NCBI GenBank assembly: GCA_949358305.1
Contig: CASHSZ010000006.1
Coordinates: 1-40,000, forward strand
Length of the DNA: 40,000 nt
Direction: 5' to 3'
Origin: Strigamia acuminata
Lineage: Eukaryota; Arthropoda; Chilopoda; Geophilomorpha; Linotaeniidae
A program made the translations under genes and the position numbers. Within the stretch, counting starts at the first letter, position 1. Each line of letters begins with the position of its first letter. The notes under the pieces were generated by a model. It ran no database searches and was not told where the DNA came from. It saw only the letters and a list, made by a program, of their open reading frames with translations. This document shows, one piece after another, positions 31,659-40,000 of the stretch.

Positions 31659-32212
31659 CGGTGTTGATCGTTTTTCGTTCGTCGAACTAATCCCGAATTT
31701 CTCTCGCAGGTGCTCCGTCTACACGACCAAAGAGGGCCTGGCCCGCAAAGAGCACGCTTGCTACCGGCACATCGCGAATGTCCTCCGAGGCGAGTCGGCG
31801 AGTTGGCGGATGAGCGCGTTTAAAGGGACCACCAGCGCGCGAGAAGACCTGGTGACGGACCAACACGAGGCGTTGATCAGAGACAAGGCGGTGGTACGGG
31901 TTAACGAATCGTTCGCTCGTTCGTTTGTTTGTTCGCTCGTTTAAATTTCCATTCACGTTTCAGAGTCGATGGCTGGTTCGCAAGATCGAGGGTCTCTACG
32001 AAGCGGAGGTCGGTTTGCTTCCACCGAAAGGCATTCCCCGCATGCCGCCGGATCGTCTCGCGACGATAGTGCCCAAGGTCCTGGTCCCGGAGTACATGGT
32101 CCGGTTGATCGCGGCAACGGAGGATATCGACCGAGACCACGCGGAGTTTCTATTGGAATACTGTGACCGTCCGCCGTATGCACTCGACGACCGGAGCTTC
32201 GAGTCGGTGTGA
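30963..32212 (+). CDS. Gene B, exons 6b-9: 3' part with RS-rich and PHD-like segments
   Basis: Exon 6 resumes at 30963 in the same frame it left at 23699 and ends at 31277 (TTCAAG|GTAAGA). Further exons are 31381-31604, 31710-31893 and 31964-32212, all GT-AG, ending in a TGA at 32210. With the insertion removed the gene would encode about 937 residues. Exon 6b encodes a charged helix and then a long Ser-Arg/Ser-Gln repeat. Exon 7 has a PHD-like pattern: C-x4-C, C-x2-C, x4-H-x2-C, C-x2-C (KCSEC, VHEEC, VCSGC). A further Cys/His cluster (C-x4-C...H-x5-H) spans exons 7 and 8. The last exon is compact and unrecognised. If the GCG|GTAGTT donor is not used, the protein stops at a TAG at 31606. Nuclear or RNA-related roles are inference from the RS and finger motifs. 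Confidence 0.65.
31614..31658 (+). repeat. Poly-T tract in gene B intron 7
   Basis: About 45 consecutive Ts shortly after the donor in the intron at 31605-31709. Neighbouring introns also use microsatellites as pyrimidine tracts. Confidence 0.9.
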
Positions 32213-32360
32213 GCGAGCGAGCGAGCGAGCGAGCGACCGACCGACTTAGAACGACCGACCGACCGACCGACCAACCGACTTAGAACGAACGACCGACCAA
32301 CCGACTTAGAACGACCGACCGACCGATTGACCGACCGACCGACCGACCGACTTAGAATGA
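32213..32360. repeat. (GAGC)n and (CGAC)n tract after gene B
   Basis: The gene B stop is followed at once by gcgagcgagcg and then gaccgaccgacc runs with a repeated cgacttagaa word. Probably 3' untranslated sequence; no gene seen. Confidence 0.75.
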
Positions 32361-32439
32361 CGCGAGCTGGACAGGCAGACAGCGAGCGAGCGAGGTGGAC
32401 GACCGAACGCGCGAGCGACATCGACGACGTCGTCCGCGA

Positions 32440-32470
32440 CCTATTTATTTATTTTTTTTATTTATTTTTT

Positions 32471-32545
<75 letters not shown>

Positions 32546-32552
32546 TTTTTCT
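32440..32552. repeat. (ATTT)n microsatellite
   Basis: About 110 bp of near-perfect tttattta repeat; the frames reading FIYLFIYL and the like are artefacts of it. An AATAAA at 32674 just downstream could be the gene B polyadenylation signal. Confidence 0.9.
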
Positions 32553-32779
32553 CCATTCGTTCATTCATTCGTTCACCCATTCATTTATTTATTTGTTTAT
32601 GTATACATACATACATACATACATATACACATGTATATATATACATTTTGTTGTTGTGTTATCTGCTCTCTCGAATAAATCAGCGAGTAAACCACACGCC
32701 TCGCCTCTCTCTCTCTTCATTTCTTCTCAAAAACGTTCAAATCAACCTACGAGGTTGAAACAAACAAAAAAGAAAGAAA

Positions 32780-32880
32780 CCCGAAGTAAAGTAAAGTAAA
32801 GTAAAGTAAAGTAAAGTAAAGTAGAGTAGAGTAGAGTAGAGTAGAGTAGAGTAGAGTAGAGTAGAGTAGAGTAAAATAGA
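32780..32880. repeat. (AGTAA)n/(AGAGT)n microsatellite
   Basis: A pentanucleotide array that switches from gtaaa to gagta units, directly before the SINE-like array. Confidence 0.9.
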
Positions 32881-32933
32881 GCACTCGAACCGAAAGCGAC
32901 GAAATTCCAGACGACCACGAAGACGCTTTATCT

Positions 32934-33013
32934 TCGGCCCCGGGTGGCCGAGCGGGCAGGGTGACCTGCCGCACGGAGCTGGTGACCGAAGGTTCGCGTC
33001 CCGCTCCCGCCGA
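32934..33013 (+). repeat. tRNA-like SINE head, copy 1
   Basis: A box tggccgagcggg at 32945 and B box ggttcgcgtcc at 32991. TCGGC at the 5' end pairs with GCCGA at the 3' end. It resembles class II (Leu/Ser) tRNA, but the anticodon arm is not convincing, so I do not call a functional tRNA. Confidence 0.75.
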
Positions 33014-33401
33014 CTTTTCGTTTCACCGATCTTCTGGACAATCCTACTTCTATGATTTCTTACAAATGAGTACTTTACTTTATGAACGAATTCTCATGAA
33101 TACTACTCTCTCGCAAGACCCGCGGGAGGGGGGGTCGAAGGTATCGGCCCTTCTTTATTTTATTTTATTTTATTTTATTTTATTTTATTTTATTTTATTT
33201 TATTTGATTTGATTTGATTTGATTTGATTTCATTTTATTTTATTTCATTCTTTTTGTTTTTATCCACCCATCTACCTATCAATCTATCCATTTATTCGTT
33301 TATCTATTTATTTATTTATTTATTTATTTATTTACCGAAGTGAAACAAACATTCGAATCGGAAGCGACGAAATCCTAGACGACCACGAAAACGCTTTAAT
33401 T

Positions 33402-33482
33402 TCGGCCCCGAGTGGCCGAGCGGGCAGGGCGACCTGCCGCACGGAGCTGGTGACCGAGGGTTCGCGTCCCGCTCTCCCCCGA
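33402..33482 (+). repeat. tRNA-like SINE head, copy 2
   Basis: Same A box; B box ggttcgcgtcc. The acceptor-like 3' end is altered (ccccga). It differs from copy 1 at few positions. Confidence 0.72.
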
Positions 33483-33853
33483 CTTTTCGTTGGCAACATT
33501 GAATGATTGATTTGTATTAGTTGGTTTATTATACTGTGACAAGTTCTTGAAAATACTACTCTTCCGCAAGACTCGCGGGAGGGGGGGGTCGAAGGTATCG
33601 GCCCTTCTTTATTTTATTTCATTTTATTTTATTCTATTTTTAATTTTATTTCCACCTACCTATCTACCCGTCTGTTTATTTATTTGTTTATTTATTTGTT
33701 TATTTATTTATTTATTTATTTATTTATTTCTTTCTTTCTTTCTTTCTTTTTTCTTCCTTTCGTCTCTTTTCCTCTCGTTCGTTCGGCCAAAATGAAACGA
33801 ATACTCGAATCGGAAGCGACGAAATTCTAGACGACCACGAGGACGCTTTATCT

Positions 33854-33932
33854 TCGGCCCCGGGTGGCCGAGCGAGTAGAGTGACCTACCGCACGGAGCT
33901 GGTGACCGAGAGTTCGAGTCCCGCTCTCCCGA
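33854..33932 (+). repeat. tRNA-like SINE head, copy 3
   Basis: A box tggccgagcgag and B box agttcgagtcc; diverged in the D-arm-like part (gtagagtgacctacc), where both strands of the putative stem changed together. Confidence 0.72.
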
Positions 33933-34267
33933 CTTTCCGTTTCTCCGAAATTATTCGGTAACATCTCTTTCTTTCTTCGTAATTACTCGTTATCGTACTA
34001 GTGGTTTATTAATACATTCTCATGGGCAATACTCTCCCGCAAGACCCGCGGGAGGGGGGGTCGAAGGTATCGGCCCTTCTTTATTTTATTTCACTTTATT
34101 TTCATTATTTTTTTTTTTCTATTTATTTTTTTTATTTCCACCCATTTATCTATTTATTCATTTATTCATTCGCGTCTCTCTTTCGTTCATTTGGCCAAAG
34201 TGAAGTAGAATAGAGTACTCGAATTGGGGCCGACACAATTCCAAGCCACTACGAGGGCGGTTTATCT

Positions 34268-34347
34268 TCGGCCCCGGGTGGCCGAGCGGGTAGGGTGACC
34301 TGCCGCACGGAGACGTGGACCGAAAGTTCGAGTCCCGCTCCCGCCGA
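34268..34347 (+). repeat. tRNA-like SINE head, copy 4
   Basis: A box tggccgagcggg and B box agttcgagtcc, with a changed middle part (ggagacgtggacc). TCGGC/GCCGA ends are kept. Confidence 0.72.
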
Positions 34348-34560
34348 CTTTTCATTTCACCGATGTTTTCTCAGAAACCCTTCTTCTATGATTGATTTGT
34401 TACAAATGAGTACTTTACTAACGCATTCTCATGAATACTACTCTCTCGCAAGACCCGCGGGAGGGGGGGTCGAAGGTATCGGCCCTTCTTTATTTTATTC
34501 GACCTCCCTCCTCTCGTTCTTTTATTTTATTTCATTCCACTTTTTTATTTTATTTATTTT

Positions 34561-34952
34561 TTTTACTTATTTCTTTCCATTCTTCTCTCTTTTTATTCAT
34601 TCATTCATTCATTCATTCATTCATTCATTCATTCATTTATTTGGTTCGTTTTGTTTTTATAAATACAGTCCGCGTCGTCAGGTGCCGCTCTACAGAGTTT
34701 GCGCCGCAGCAAAACAACACCCATTCCTACCTTTGACCCCGCTCGACGGCGTCATTCAATCCGCACGCACCATCGTCGAAAAAGAAAGAAAAAGAAACGA
34801 GAAACGAGAAATAAACCAATAAAGAAAGACGAGCCAGCCGACCGACCAACTTTCCCGGTTCGTGTTTATTAATTTATTAATCAATTAATTGATTAATTGA
34901 TTGGTTGGCTAAACGACCGTTTCGTCCGTTCGTTCGTTCGTTCGTTTAAGCC
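34561..34952. other. Region between the SINE array and gene C
   Basis: Holds (ATTC)n at about 34,597-34,637 and a run of attaatcaattaattgatt near 34,870-34,900. No gene was recognised. The gene C promoter should lie here; gttcgttcgttcg directly precedes its ATG. Confidence 0.5.
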
Positions 34953-36549
34953 ATGACGGACGGTTTCCCCAAAACGGACGCGGGCGCGCGCGTGTGGGTC
35001 GCCGCGACGACGTCGTACCGGCAGGACGTCGGTTTCGCCGGCGGGACGCCCGGCTACTGCGGTCGCTGCGTGCCGAGCAGCTCGGAGTTCGATTACTTCG
35101 AGGAGCTGTTCGGCGAGGCGGCCCGTTTCATCGTGACCGCGACGAATCGAGCCATCCGGAGAGAGGCGAGAGAGGAGGAAATGGCGCGAGCGCAGGTGCC
35201 GAGAAAAAAACAACGGTGACGATCCGCGACACTCACTCTCACGCTCGTTTTCGTTTTCGTTTTCGTTCTAGGTGCTCGCCGCGTCGCGGCCACGGCCACG
35301 AGGTCCAAAGTCCAGACGAACGACGGCGGCGACGACGACGACGACTGCTGCCGGTGGGAGCGTCGTGGCCGTTGCCGGTGGCAGCGGCACCCGACCCGGG
35401 GCGCGGTGCGCGGACCTGAGGGTGCGCCTCACCGCGGGCGACCGGGGGGCGGCCGACGCGGCCGCTCGACGACAATTAGCCCTTCCTCCCCTTCCTCCTC
35501 CTCCTCCTCCTCCTCCTCCTCCTCCTCTTCCTCGGCAGAGGGCACGTGGGCCGGTTCGACCCCTGGCGCTGGACGAGCTGTACGCGTACCTGGGCATTCT
35601 CGTGCTCACCGGTTACAACCGACAGCCCGAACTGCGCCACTACTGGCAGGGCGACAGGCCCGGCGATCTCGGCGCGCCGGCCGTCCGACGAGCGATGACG
35701 CGCCAACGGTTCGAAGAGGTTTCGCGTTATCTCCACTACAGCACGCAGCCGTCGTACCAGCGGCTGCGCGTTGGCGGGTCGGCGGCCGGCTCCGACGGCG
35801 GCAGCACGACGGGAGAGAGGGCGGCGTTCTTGAAGGAACGCGAACGAGACGACGGCACGACGAAAGTCCGTTTGTTCGCCGATCTGGTGAACAAGCGCTT
35901 TCGCGCGTGCCGCGAGCCCAGCCAAACTCTCTGCGTCGACGAATCGATGATCGCCTACCGGGGTCGATCGGAGATGAAGGTGCGTGCGGGGGTCGCCCTC
36001 CGATCTCGTTTTTCTCTAACGTTCGTTCTTTCTTTCTTTCTTTCTTTCTTTCTTTAACGTTCTTCCCAGGTCCGTCAACCGGCCAAGCCCATCAAATGGG
36101 GCTTCGAGTTGTTCACACTATGCGACGCGGGCACCGCCTACGTGCTGAACGACGAGGCGCACATCGGCAAACGCGCCAAAATGTTCTTCGACCCGGACGA
36201 GGAGCCGGAGCCAGAGTGAGTCACTTCGTCGTCGCTGTTTCTCTCCTTCGTTCTCACAATTCCTTCTTTTTCTTTTCTCTTTTTTTCGTTTCCAGGTACC
36301 CGGGCAGCATCATCGGACGCATCGTCGTCTACGTCGCCAGGCACTACCTCGGCAAAGGGCACACGATTGCGTGCGACAATCGATTCACGTCCGCCGTGCT
36401 GTTCGAGCACCTCTTTGCCCGCCACAACACAATGGCCGTCGGGACGCTGCGGTCCAACGCGGCCCAAATGCCGCCCGACCTCCCGGACCCCAAGCGGTAC
36501 CGAGCCAACGCGAGAGGTAAACCGCCCGCTCGCTCTTCGCATCGTCGGC

Positions 36550-36645
<96 letters not shown>

Positions 36646-37366
36646 CGATTGATTGATTGATTTCACTTCTTTTTTATTCATAGGCGATTTCCTGCATCGT
36701 CAGAGTGGCCGACTGTTGCTTACCTGGTGGAGGGACACGACGACCGTGAGTCTGCTCAGCACGAACGTCGACCCGTTGGCGGCGCCCGGGCACGTCTCCC
36801 GTCGCATCGGCGGCAACAGGGTGGACGTCCGTTGCCCGGCGCCCGCGCTTTCGTACACGCGCAATTTCCACTGGGTGGACGTGCTGAACAGGCTGGTCTC
36901 CTCGTTCCGCATCGGGCGCCGTTCCCCGTACTGGCACCGGTACTTCTTCTTCCACAAGCTGAACCAAGGTGAGCGGGGCGCCGTTTGCCACCGATTAATC
37001 CGTCGCTAATTAATTCTCGCTTCTCTTCTCTTCTCTTCTTCCAGTGTGCGTCAACGCCCGAATCAATATGCTCGAGGCGACCTCGGGCGCGCGAGGCGGC
37101 CGATCGCAGCTGCAGGGAGAGCGCTCGCCACCCAACTCGTGTCTCGACGGGAGGGGGCCGTGCCGGGCGCGGCCCCCGCGCCCGGCGGACCCGTCGTCCA
37201 CCGGCTCGAACACACGTCCAAGAGCAAGCGGTGCAAGGTGTGTTACGTGCGCCGCAAGGAACGGCACGAGAGCAGTTGGTGGTGCGTCCCCTGCGAAATC
37301 AACCTGTGCCGGCCGAAACACGGTCGCGATTGTTTTCAGATCCACGTGGCCGGCGCGGACAAGTGA
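34953..37366 (+). CDS. Gene C: spliced piggyBac-type (DDE_Tnp_1_7) transposase, apparently frameshifted
   Basis: Exons: 34953-35195, 35272-35421, 35539-35979, 36070-36215, 36296-36516, 36684-36968 and 37045-37366, with GT-AG junctions that keep frame up to the last exon. The intron 35422-35538 is probable (a (TCC)n tract ending in GGCAG), but it is also stop-free and in frame. The core has LDELYAYLGILVLTGYNR and YWQGD, typical of piggyBac transposases. Aspartates fall at about D265 (CVDES), D354 (ACDNRF) and D466 (HWVD), matching the family's catalytic DDD. The second acidic residue usual three positions after the last D is Asn. The last exon begins in one frame (VCVNARIN) while the cysteine-rich domain (CKVC...WWCVPC...C...H) lies in another. 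No good intron explains this, so a frameshift near the G-run at 37147-37156 is likely. Either a decaying copy or an assembly error. Confidence 0.85.
36541..36662 (+). repeat. (GATT)n microsatellite inside a gene C intron
   Basis: About 120 bp of gatt repeat fills the intron 36517-36683, which ends in ttcttttttattcatag. Confidence 0.92.
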
Positions 37367-37694
37367 CCGCGACGTTTCCACGACCGAGCGCGCGCCGACG
37401 CTCGGGCGGCCAACCGGCCGGTTAATTTTGTTTTATTTCATTCCTCCATTTGCCAGAACGCGGCGGAGTAGTTTTGTTTGTTTTGCTTATTTATTTATTT
37501 ATTCATTTATTCCATTTTTTTTGTAAGTTAATTTTATTATTTATTAACAAAGGCAACAATGACGACGTATTGTCGATGCCGACAAAGAAAAAGAAAAAAA
37601 AGAAAACAAACGAACAAATCAATAAAAACGAACAAAAACAGACAAGTGAAACGAAAACGTGTGAATTAATTAGCTCGATCGGCCAACCAATCAA
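37367..37694. other. Convergent intergenic region between genes C and D
   Basis: Contains (TTTA)n at about 37,488-37,510, giving AATAAA on the minus strand for gene D, and aataaaaacg at 37,621, a possible gene C polyadenylation signal. No gene found. Confidence 0.5.
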
Positions 37695-38258
37695 TCAGTC
37701 GGCCGCGTTGGAACGCGCCGGAACGGTGGCCCGATGCTCGCGGCGCTCACTCGTCGTGGCTGCGTCGGTCGCCTCGTTCGACCCGGGCCGTTCTCGGGTT
37801 TCGGTCGGCCCTTCGGCGGTGGCGGCGACGACAACGCCGGCTGGCGGTTGGTCGTCGGGCTCCTCTCGGGTCGGCGAACGACTTAACTGGGGACGCGACC
37901 CCTGAAAAAAATAAAAAATAAAAAAAAAAATAAAAAATAAAAACAAACGATCGGGTCGAATTTGGACCGAGTTTGGCTCCACTTACGATTTTGGCGGTGA
38001 GCAGCGTCACCGTTCGCGGAAACTGCTCCGTCCTCCGTTGGGCCTCCTGTTCGCGTTTCAAGCGCTTCTCCAGCCTTTGAATTTTTTTTTTCAGGTCCTT
38101 CACCTCCGCGTTCCGTTCCCCCAGCGACGTCGACATTCGTTTCAGCTGCGCCGCGTTGTATTTTAAGTGGCGCTGCCACATCCGTTCGTGTCCGGGTGGA
38201 CACAACATCTGCATCCGCAGCTGCTCCAGCTCCAGCTCCCGCTCCCGCTCCCGCTCCC

Positions 38259-38354
<96 letters not shown>

Positions 38355-39257
38355 ACTCCGACTCCGGCTCGATTGGGCGCCGCTGCTCCCGCTGCCGTCG
38401 CCACCCCTGCTGCCACTGCTGCCACTGCTGCTCTCGCTCCTGCTCCCGCCGCATCCGCTCCCGTTCCTGTTGCCGCTGCCACTGTAGGTGCGGCGGCTCT
38501 AACTCCCGTCGCTTCTGCTTCAGCCGCCCCCGTCCCAACCGCTCCCGTCGCTCCTGCTCCAGCCGCTCCTGCTCCCGCCGCTCCTGCTCCCGCTGCTCCC
38601 GCCCCCGTCGCTCCCGCTGCCGCTCTCGCTCCCGTCGACGCCACGCCTCCCGATAGACCGCGTTCTCTCGGTCCAACTGCTCGAGACGCCGACGGACTCG
38701 GCGCTGGTGGGACAGCTCTTGCAGCTTCAACCGGTCATCGATTTCCTTCTTCTTCGCCTCCAGCTGCCCCCGCATCTCTCGTCCCAACCTCTCCAACTCG
38801 TCGTCCGTGGCTCGGCGCAGTCTTCGCTGCTCCTCTCGCAGTTGGCTCCCCAGCGCCCACAGGAGCCGCGCGGTCGATGGCGGCTCTTCCCCTCCCTCAC
38901 TCTCCTCGTTCCCTTCGAAAAGCGGTTCGACCCCGGTCGTCTCGATCTAGAGAGAACGAACGAAACGCGAATATAATGTTGCGCCGGATAACGCGAGTCA
39001 ACGCGAGAATAATTAACTACTCACCTCAACTTCGGGCCTGGCTCCTCGTTCGACGTCGCACGATATGGTGGCGTCGGTCCCGTCGTCGTCGTCGTCGTCG
39101 TCGCCAGCGTCAGCGTCGGTGTCAGTGTCGACCTGAAAAACAAAAAACGTTAAGAGGGGCGATGTGACGCGCCGAGGAAAGTAGACGCGCTCACCGCGAC
39201 GACTGGAATGGGTGGCCGCCTCAGCCTCGCGGCCTGCCCGCGGTTATTCGGCTCCAT
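37695..39257 (-). CDS. Gene D: coiled-coil, Glu/Arg/Gln-rich protein, 4 exons (445 aa)
   Basis: Minus-strand exons: 39257-39195, 39132-39025, 38946-37987 and 37901-37695. All junctions are GT-AG (GCG|GTGAGC; GAG|GTGAGT; ATC|GTAAGT) and all in phase 0; introns are 62, 78 and 85 bp. The first ATG opens MEPNNRGQ. Exon 2 is acidic (a run of seven Asp). Exon 3 has a long predicted coiled coil of Glu/Arg/Gln at about residues 75-200, a Glu-Pro dipeptide run, an ERERERE stretch, then CPPGHERMWQRHLKYN and a second coil (DLKKKIQRLEKRLKREQE). Exon 4 is low-complexity. No known family recognised; it is probably a structural or scaffold-like protein, which is inference. A plus-strand frame over the same DNA reads Pro-Ala repeats and is rejected. 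Confidence 0.65.
38262..38352. repeat. (GGCTCC)n hexanucleotide repeat in gene D
   Basis: About 15 copies of the hexamer, encoding Glu-Pro dipeptides in the gene D frame and Pro-Ala or Gly-Ser in others. Its length is likely variable between individuals. Confidence 0.92.
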
Positions 39258-39582
39258 CCGTAAAAAAGAAAAAATGGCGTCGGAGAAAAAAAAAACCTAT
39301 GGCGTGGTCGGAATGCGACTGTCTGTCTGCCCGCCTGTCAGTCCGTCAGCCAGCCAGTCAGCTGACGACACGAAAAAAAAAAAAAAAAAATGAACAAACA
39401 AACAAACAAACAAACAAACAAACAAATAAATAATAGTAATAATAATAATAATAATAATTATTATTATTATTATTAAACAAAAAATAATTAATAACCGGTA
39501 ACTAATTAACGACGATTAACAACGGCGAGAATGAATGGTAACGACGGCGAACGTTGTCGTTGAAATTGGCGGCGCTTTATCA
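39258..39582. other. Region upstream of gene D with microsatellites
   Basis: An A-run at 39,372-39,390, (AAAC)n at about 39,392-39,425, and (AAT)n followed by (ATT)n at 39,431-39,473, which together form a long AT palindrome. The gene D promoter probably lies here; no clear element seen. Confidence 0.5.
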
Positions 39583-39663
39583 TCGGCCCCGAGTGGCCGA
39601 GCGGGCAGGGTGACCTGCCGCACGGAGCTGGTGACCGAGGGTTCGAGTCCCGCTTCCCGCCGA
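39583..39663 (+). repeat. tRNA-like SINE head, dispersed copy 5
   Basis: tcggccccgagtggccgag with A box, B box ggttcgagtcc and a matching gccga end. It lies about 5 kb from the tandem set and carries its own 3' hairpin (ctcccgc, ggggtt, gcgggag, at about 39,792-39,811) and tail, which supports real mobility of the family. A lead of only about ten bases (gcgcttta) is shared with the tandem copies. Confidence 0.78.
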
Positions 39664-39895
39664 TTTTTCATTTCTGGCAAAAACTGTATTGTCAAACAAA
39701 TACGCATTCCTGGGGTTTCGATTGATATTGCCCCGTTCCAGTTCGTTCGTCCATACTTATTAGTTCTCTTCAGATGGTGATGATGAACACTCTCCCGCGG
39801 GGTTGCGGGAGGGTGGGGGGGAGTCGAAAGATTCGGCTCTCCTTTTATTTATTTATTTATTTTATTTTATTTTATTTTATTTTATTTTATTTTTT
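39664..39895 (+). repeat. SINE body, 3' hairpin and (TTTTA)n tail, copy 5
   Basis: The body is unrelated in detail to copies 1-4, while the end (gggggagtcgaaagattcggctct, hairpin before it, T/A tail after it) is conserved. Confidence 0.65.
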
Positions 39896-40000
39896 TCGTT
39901 TACATACATACATATATTTGTTTTTATTTTTACTCTTTTTCTTTTCTTTTCTTTTCTTTTTTTCCGAGATTCGAACAGAACTGCCGAGTTAAGTTAAGTT
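39896..40000. other. Right-edge low-complexity sequence
   Basis: Tacatacata and ttttctttt runs up to the window end. No gene or complete feature seen. Confidence 0.5.

Larger units (their letters stand above)
32880..34560 (+). repeat. Tandem array of four tRNA-like SINE units
   Basis: Four units with 412-466 bp spacing. Each has, in order: a shared lead (gaagcgacgaaat, gacgaccacga, cgcttta); an 80-nt class II tRNA-like head; a body that differs between units; a hairpin (ctcccgc, aagacc, gcgggag or near variants) followed by ggggtcgaaggtatcggccc; and a (TTTTA)n or (TTTA)n tail. The tails run directly into the next lead. A fifth copy lies alone at 39583. The tRNA-like head plus simple tail is the hallmark of a Pol III SINE; a tandem order is unusual. 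Confidence 0.8.

Noticed and set aside
32934-33013. Functional tRNA-Leu or tRNA-Ser gene
   Set aside because: A and B boxes fit, but no credible anticodon stem-loop could be drawn, and the copies carry SINE tails.
36541-36662. Telomere-like or functional repeat in the gene C intron
   Set aside because: It is a plain GATT microsatellite unlike known telomere repeats.
38196-39167. Plus-strand frame with Pro-Ala repeats opposite gene D
   Set aside because: It comes from the GGCTCC repeat and GC-rich codons. The minus-strand gene has an ATG, four phase-matched exons and coiled-coil content.

Overview
The window is nuclear DNA of an animal, most likely an invertebrate; I cannot name the species. 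The evidence is spliced genes with short GT-AG introns (about 62-167 nt) and two Ty1/copia retrotransposons whose primer-binding sites match the 3' end of a metazoan initiator tRNA-Met. The window is also very rich in satellite, microsatellite and SINE-like DNA. By eye, the host exons are strongly GC-rich at third codon positions and the retrotransposon genes are not.

Layout. 1-860: no recognisable gene, a 145-bp palindrome and a short direct repeat. About 860-13,310: a GC-rich higher-order satellite built on GTTAAC dyads, cut in two by a complete copia element on the minus strand (3808-10,911, 546-bp LTRs, target duplication gttac). 13,877-14,655: a small spliced minus-strand gene for an acidic nuclear-type protein (gene A). 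15,455-20,215: eight tandem units of about 600 bp with conserved flanks, variable cores and a hairpin with a UUCG loop; this is a candidate structured-RNA family. 21,440-32,212: a ten-exon plus-strand gene (gene B; zinc-finger-like motifs, an octapeptide repeat, an RS-rich segment and a PHD-like finger). A second complete copia element (23,700-30,957, 531-bp LTRs, target duplication aaatg) sits inside its sixth exon. 32,880-34,560: four tandem tRNA-like SINE units, with a fifth copy at 39,583. 34,953-37,366: a spliced piggyBac-type transposase gene with the catalytic aspartates but an apparent frameshift before its cysteine-rich end (gene C). 37,695-39,257: a spliced minus-strand coiled-coil gene (gene D), convergent with gene C.

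How it fits together. Both copia elements have intact gag-pol frames and LTR pairs that look identical by eye, so both are recent and possibly active insertions. Taking out the second element and one copy of its target duplication leaves the gene B frame open, so this allele was probably functional until recently. Genes A, B and D match no family I can name. The least explained items are the 600-bp array with paired-base changes in its hairpins, the architecture of gene B, and the hairpin-studded LTR of the second copia element.
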